A stretch of 32,020 bases of DNA. It comes from Saccoglossus kowalevskii. Its lineage: Eukaryota; Hemichordata; Enteropneusta; Harrimaniidae. Under the pieces are notes generated by a model. The model was given only the letters and a program-made list of their open reading frames with translations, had not been told where the DNA came from and did not search any database. Position 1 is the first letter of the stretch, and each line of letters begins with the position of its first letter. The DNA lies in contig NW_003132852.1 of NCBI RefSeq assembly GCF_000003605.2, positions 56,384-88,403 of the forward strand, given 5' to 3'. A program made the translations under genes and the position numbers. Shown in pieces: positions 27,921-32,020 of the stretch.

Positions 27921-30683
27921 TTCGAAGACAGTAAAATTTGTTTCTAGTTACACTTGAATAATAAGTTGTGTTCTATTCTAAATAATCGGCAATAATGTAA
28001 AATCGCTGTTTTCTGATTGCAGAATAAATTAATTGCAAAATAAAAGTGAACGTTACGTTGCGTTATAAAATCACAAATGTCTTCAAATAAAAAAACGACA
28101 ACTAGTGTTCCCATTTTCCGATGTATTCAATTGGGTCATTCCATCAAATTTGATTGCGGCCTGATGGGTGACGTCTTAAATGCACAAAATTGACAGGTTG
28201 CACGAGATCATCGTGGATTCATTCAACACGTTTTTTTATACCGGAATGCTGTTGAAGGAAGTAAAATCCATCGCCAGGTTGTGTGCTTTTGAAGTGCAGT
28301 CTGATTTGACATTGTCGTGTTTTGAGTCTTGTACGTTACATAGCAGTGCAATGCCATGCAACTCATTGTCTGTGGAATTTGAATTATAATTTTTATTTAT
28401 ATTTTCAAACATTATTTCTTCAGCTTCCTGGGCAACCCCTCTCGTATGTGCCTGAGGTCGTTCTAAAACTGCTGAATTAACTTGGATATGTTGACGTCCA
28501 CTTCTGTCAACTGACTGTTCACTTTTTATGTCTGTCTATACAAGTATGTGAATTTTTAAAGTGATGGGACTGCTTTCAGTTTTACTGCAGACAAAAAACT
28601 TGTTTAGCAGCGACGTTGTCTCATCCGCATTGCTAGATACTTTAGTTAATATTACTAATCCTTGGCTCTAAGTATTGCCTTCGCCAAAACTTATTAGTTC
28701 CTTCTTCTATTTAAAATAAGAAAGCATGATTAGTTTCTATTTGCCATCTTGTGTGATATGCTAGAGCTTGTACTGGATATGATAACTTTCACAAAGAATT
28801 TTTGACAGAACGTCGTATCTCAAAATTCAAGGTGTTGTTTTGTGATCGGTGAAATATTATGACAAATCATCTGTATAGATAATCCATATTGGTTTCAACG
28901 TCATTTATGCCATTTAGATTATGCCCTTATGAATTGTTACATATTTGTTACATGGTGGGTGCTACTGATAGGACAGGATATACTCATTCGCGAATATCTG
29001 ATATCACTTTTTTGATTTAACCCTGAGGTCTATATATATCAATCTTTTTCACATTATATTGTTATTATTATATATTTATTTTACTATGGAACATTGGATA
29101 AGTATGTCAGTACATCTTTTTTTGCAGGCATTACATTATTGTATAGAGCAACGTATTCTAAGTATGATGCAAATATCATTCAGAATTAATATTAATATTT
29201 TGTATAGTTGGAGTTTAAGGAATTACATGACATTTAACATAAAATAATCAAAAAACGTATATGCACATTAATAGAAAATGAACTTTGCTAATCTGCATCC
29301 CTCTAACTTTTGTAATAAGGAAAACAACTGAATAAGAACAATAAATGAAACACGGATATGAACAATAGTTAAGGTAAAATCAAGTTTCATTATAGCGTAA
29401 ATTCCTTACTAGGGGGAATGTAGGACTAACCAAAAATAATATGACACTTAATACACAATACTCAATATAAGTTAGTTAATAGCACACTATTTTAATGCAC
29501 ATTGCTTAACGTTATCACAGACTATGTACCATATAAATGCTAATATGACAGAATATTGTTATAATCACCACACATATTATGTGTTATTCTTAACATTCAT
29601 AAGCAATCACCGTCCTTGAAATCAAACAAAACAATGGTGTTCCTTCTCATACTCTAAAATAATTTAATGCGTTGTTATAACCATGTTTAATTAACTACCT
29701 AACATATATAATAAAAAGAATACAATAAATACAAAATATTCATTACCATGGTGTACGATTCTTCTAAAATACTATTCTTTCAATGTTGGTTGTTTTTGGA
29801 TCTGTCTATTTAAATTTACATGACAATACCTGCTCTACAAATGTACAATTTGACGTGAGATACATTTTTTATTCTTATTATAACATTATGAAAAAAAATG
29901 TAATTAATTTACTCATAACTGTTATGTTATATCTGTTTATCCTTCAATCTGTTGGAATACACATTGAGTTCAATTAACAATTATCTGAGCGTAGGAAAAG
30001 TAAAACAGTTTTAATCATTGTGCCAAAATTCGAATAAATCATCGTTTATCAAAACGTTTGCATTCTTGGTATTCATATCAATGTGTTCCTCGTTATTTTC
30101 TGACATGTGTCAGACCAATTACACGTTACCGTGATAATTTGATAAATTCAATACAGCTATATAATTTAATAATATGACATCAGAACAGACCATATAGCGA
30201 CATTGAAAGAGGCTAGGAATGTATTACTGAAAAAAAACACACTTTAGATTACAGAAAGTAAACTCATTTAAGATAATTAATTAATTAACCAATCGTGATT
30301 TTTTTAGTAGTTATCTAGAAACACACAGAACCAGGTCCACTGCGATAGATACATAGGTGTTGATGTTTGTGGAATCAAAATATTAACAATGACAATGAAT
30401 TGTAATAAACTTAGCTAGCTGACCAGATTTGAGTATGTAGAATGACTAGCAAAGAAAATTTGACTTCCTTAATCGTAAAAATACAGTACGCGTGACCTCC
30501 TAAATCATTACACGTCGTGGTAGTTTTCCAGGATACAGAGTGATTAATTGCAATCATTTGTTGACAAATTTCAACAACAGATAAACATGGCAAACAATAG
30601 TGACAAATACAGGGTATCAACAATGAACAAATGTACTACTGGTGTGACGTAATATATGATATGATATTGACATTCAAGTTAAT
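27921..30683. other. Downstream of gene B, no gene supported
   Basis: The ORFs 28180-28389, 29059-29247, 29783-29977 (plus) and 30411-30623 (minus) are short, AT-biased and without splice or domain support. The part nearest 30684 is the 3' flank of gene B. No canonical AATAAA on the minus strand was found within about 700 bp of the stop, so the 3' UTR end is undefined. Confidence 0.4.
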
Positions 30684-31744
30684 TTAAGCACATAAAATTG
30701 ATAAGATGCTTAAAATGAGTTCTGTTATTTCAAACAGTGTTACAGCTGACATTCCAATCCATAGTCCAAGGGCGCCACCAATGTCGGCAAACAGGTCAAA
30801 CATCTAGAAAAAAAATGAACATGTTAATATATTAATATTAAGTGCAAAGAAAGTAGGAATGAATATAACTGTATTTGAATATTATAATTGCATTCTAGTT
30901 TTTATATATCCATAACTTACATCATATGCTTTTTCTTGAGATACCGTCTCAATATGTAAACTGTCAATGTACACGTGGACAAGGGCGATATTTCCTCTGT
31001 TGGGTAAGTACAAATAAAATATATATGTGTTACTAGTACATTGCATTGCAACTGTTGCAAGATCCATTGACAGGTTTTGTTAAAATAAGGATGACACCAT
31101 GCAGTCATATTACCTCAGAGTCGATGTTTCAATAGCTTTGGTTTTGTTATTCATTTCATTCAACAAATGTAATAGACGTTCCTGTTGAAGACAAAAGATC
31201 ATATAGTATATATAATTCAAAACTTTGCCAACAAGGTAAATGCCATAACTTAATGCAAATAACTATACATAACTTTTGATATAAGTGTTCGCACTGTACC
31301 TAATCGTACATACTATTATGTCGCACAAATATCACTTATAATACATGAATTTAGTTATAACAGTAAACGTAGCACGGTATCTTCGGCTATAATTACAACG
31401 TGCAGCTCCTCACCCAACAGGATATGCTTTATTGATTTCATATTAAACTAACTACTAATGCATGCACACTTCCATGAGTGCGTCTCATTATCTTATGTAA
31501 TGATTGGTTTACTCACAGAGTAGTCATCTGATGGCCAAACTGCCAGAGACGTTGTCATCTTGTAGCTGTATCGACTGCAAAAAAACATGGCAACACTTAA
31601 TTAAACTTAATTTATTTCACATACCATGGTGCTCATTTTAAATAAACATATATTAAGTAACTTTTATTTACCTGCAAGGCTCAGGGCAGTTACATTTGAG
31701 TTTGCCATTATCATTTAAGTATTTTATCATTTGGTGGCACAAAT
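30684..31744 (-). CDS. DEG/ENaC sodium channel ('gene B'), last five coding exons, 5' partial
   Basis: Exons on the minus strand, all GT-AG and phase-consistent: 31744-31672, 31574-31517, 31181-31114, 30996-30921 and 30803-30684 (stop TAA at 30686-30684). They give about 130 C-terminal residues of a plasma-membrane DEG/ENaC trimeric cation channel. Visible in order: LKCNCPEPC (family CxCPxPC), YSYKMTTSLAVWPS (family Y....S...WPs), GNIALVHVYIDSLHIETV (the pre-TM2 beta strand), AYDMFDLFADIGG, then LGLWIGMSAVTLFEITEL, which is TM2. The selectivity filter reads G-M-S (family G/S-x-S). The degenerin position before D-I-G-G is Ala, the small residue seen in gateable channels. The cytoplasmic tail after TM2 is only a few residues with no PY motif. 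Introns are 97-335 bp. N-terminal exons lie beyond 32020. Ligand and subtype (peptide-, acid- or mechano-gated) cannot be told from this part. Confidence 0.95.
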
Positions 31745-32020
31745 CTAATAAAATTAGAAACAATGAAAAGTCGCTTAGAATTGTGTTTGCTGCATCCACA
31801 ATTGCTAATTGCTAATAATAGAACAAATAGTATAAAAACTAACCGTAAATATTACAAACGTAAGCGTAACTATTACAACCTTCCCATTGAAAATCTAAAT
31901 TAAATAACAATAGATATGGATAGATACATACAAACGATACTCGATCTGTCTTTGCATGACAAAAGTGAGAATAAAAGCAATAACATATCTAAACACACAA
32001 ACAATAATGGCTAAAACCTT

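Noticed and set aside
31900-32000. Possible additional upstream exon of gene B near the window end
   Set aside because: A donor-like GTATGT and an AG lie only about 14 bases apart, and the translation shows no DEG/ENaC motif.
1-32020. tRNA or rRNA genes, CRISPR arrays, operons, prokaryotic promoters or terminators
   Set aside because: None seen. Repeats are eukaryotic-type microsatellites, tandem arrays and transposon pieces.

Overview
The window reads as AT-rich, gene-poor animal DNA. Coding traces are short exons bounded by GT-AG splice sites, there is no operon-like packing, and the clearest protein family, the DEG/ENaC sodium channels, is metazoan. The non-LTR retrotransposon piece, MITE-like elements, microsatellites and overall base composition fit an invertebrate. 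I cannot name the species; a marine invertebrate is my guess only.

Right end (30684-31744, minus strand): the last five coding exons of a DEG/ENaC channel ('gene B'), with a CxCPxPC motif, a WPS motif, the pre-pore helix, a GMS selectivity filter and TM2. Its 5' part lies beyond the window. Centre (14706-15047, minus): one N-terminal exon of a second DEG/ENaC gene ('gene A'). It holds the cytoplasmic N-terminus, TM1 and the FP.VTLCN motif, but has an in-frame stop and frameshift inside TM1. I found no later exons, and a decayed CR1/L2-like LINE fragment (about 13.88-14.21 kb) lies directly downstream, so gene A looks like a relic.

The main architecture is an old direct segmental duplication. 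About 3.15-11.6 kb (copy 1) matches 16.63-20.89 kb plus 27.65-27.92 kb (copy 2), in the same order and orientation. Two large indels separate the copies: about 3.48 kb present only in copy 1 (6009-9490) and about 6.7 kb present only in copy 2 (20890-27650). The first carries coding-like debris, including a frameshifted zinc-binding ORF. The second carries a SINE-like stretch and an exon-like ORF. A 241-bp MITE-like element in copy 2 has its unoccupied site in copy 1. Two segments are better conserved than their surroundings: a CCAAT plus splice-donor block (about 10.96-11.10 and 20.62-20.74 kb) and a 64-bp element (11334 and 27791). The minus-strand order (channel 3' end, duplicated spacer, channel 5' exon, duplicated spacer) suggests a tandem DEG/ENaC array whose spacers were copied with the genes.

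Left end (1-3.1 kb): non-coding sequence, a 21-bp tandem array, a 20-bp tandem array running into a cluster of TGACCT-type half-sites, and an 85-codon minus-strand ORF of unknown nature. Most remaining DNA shows nothing I can support as genic. All alignments and translations were done by eye, so boundaries are approximate unless a splice site or stop defines them.
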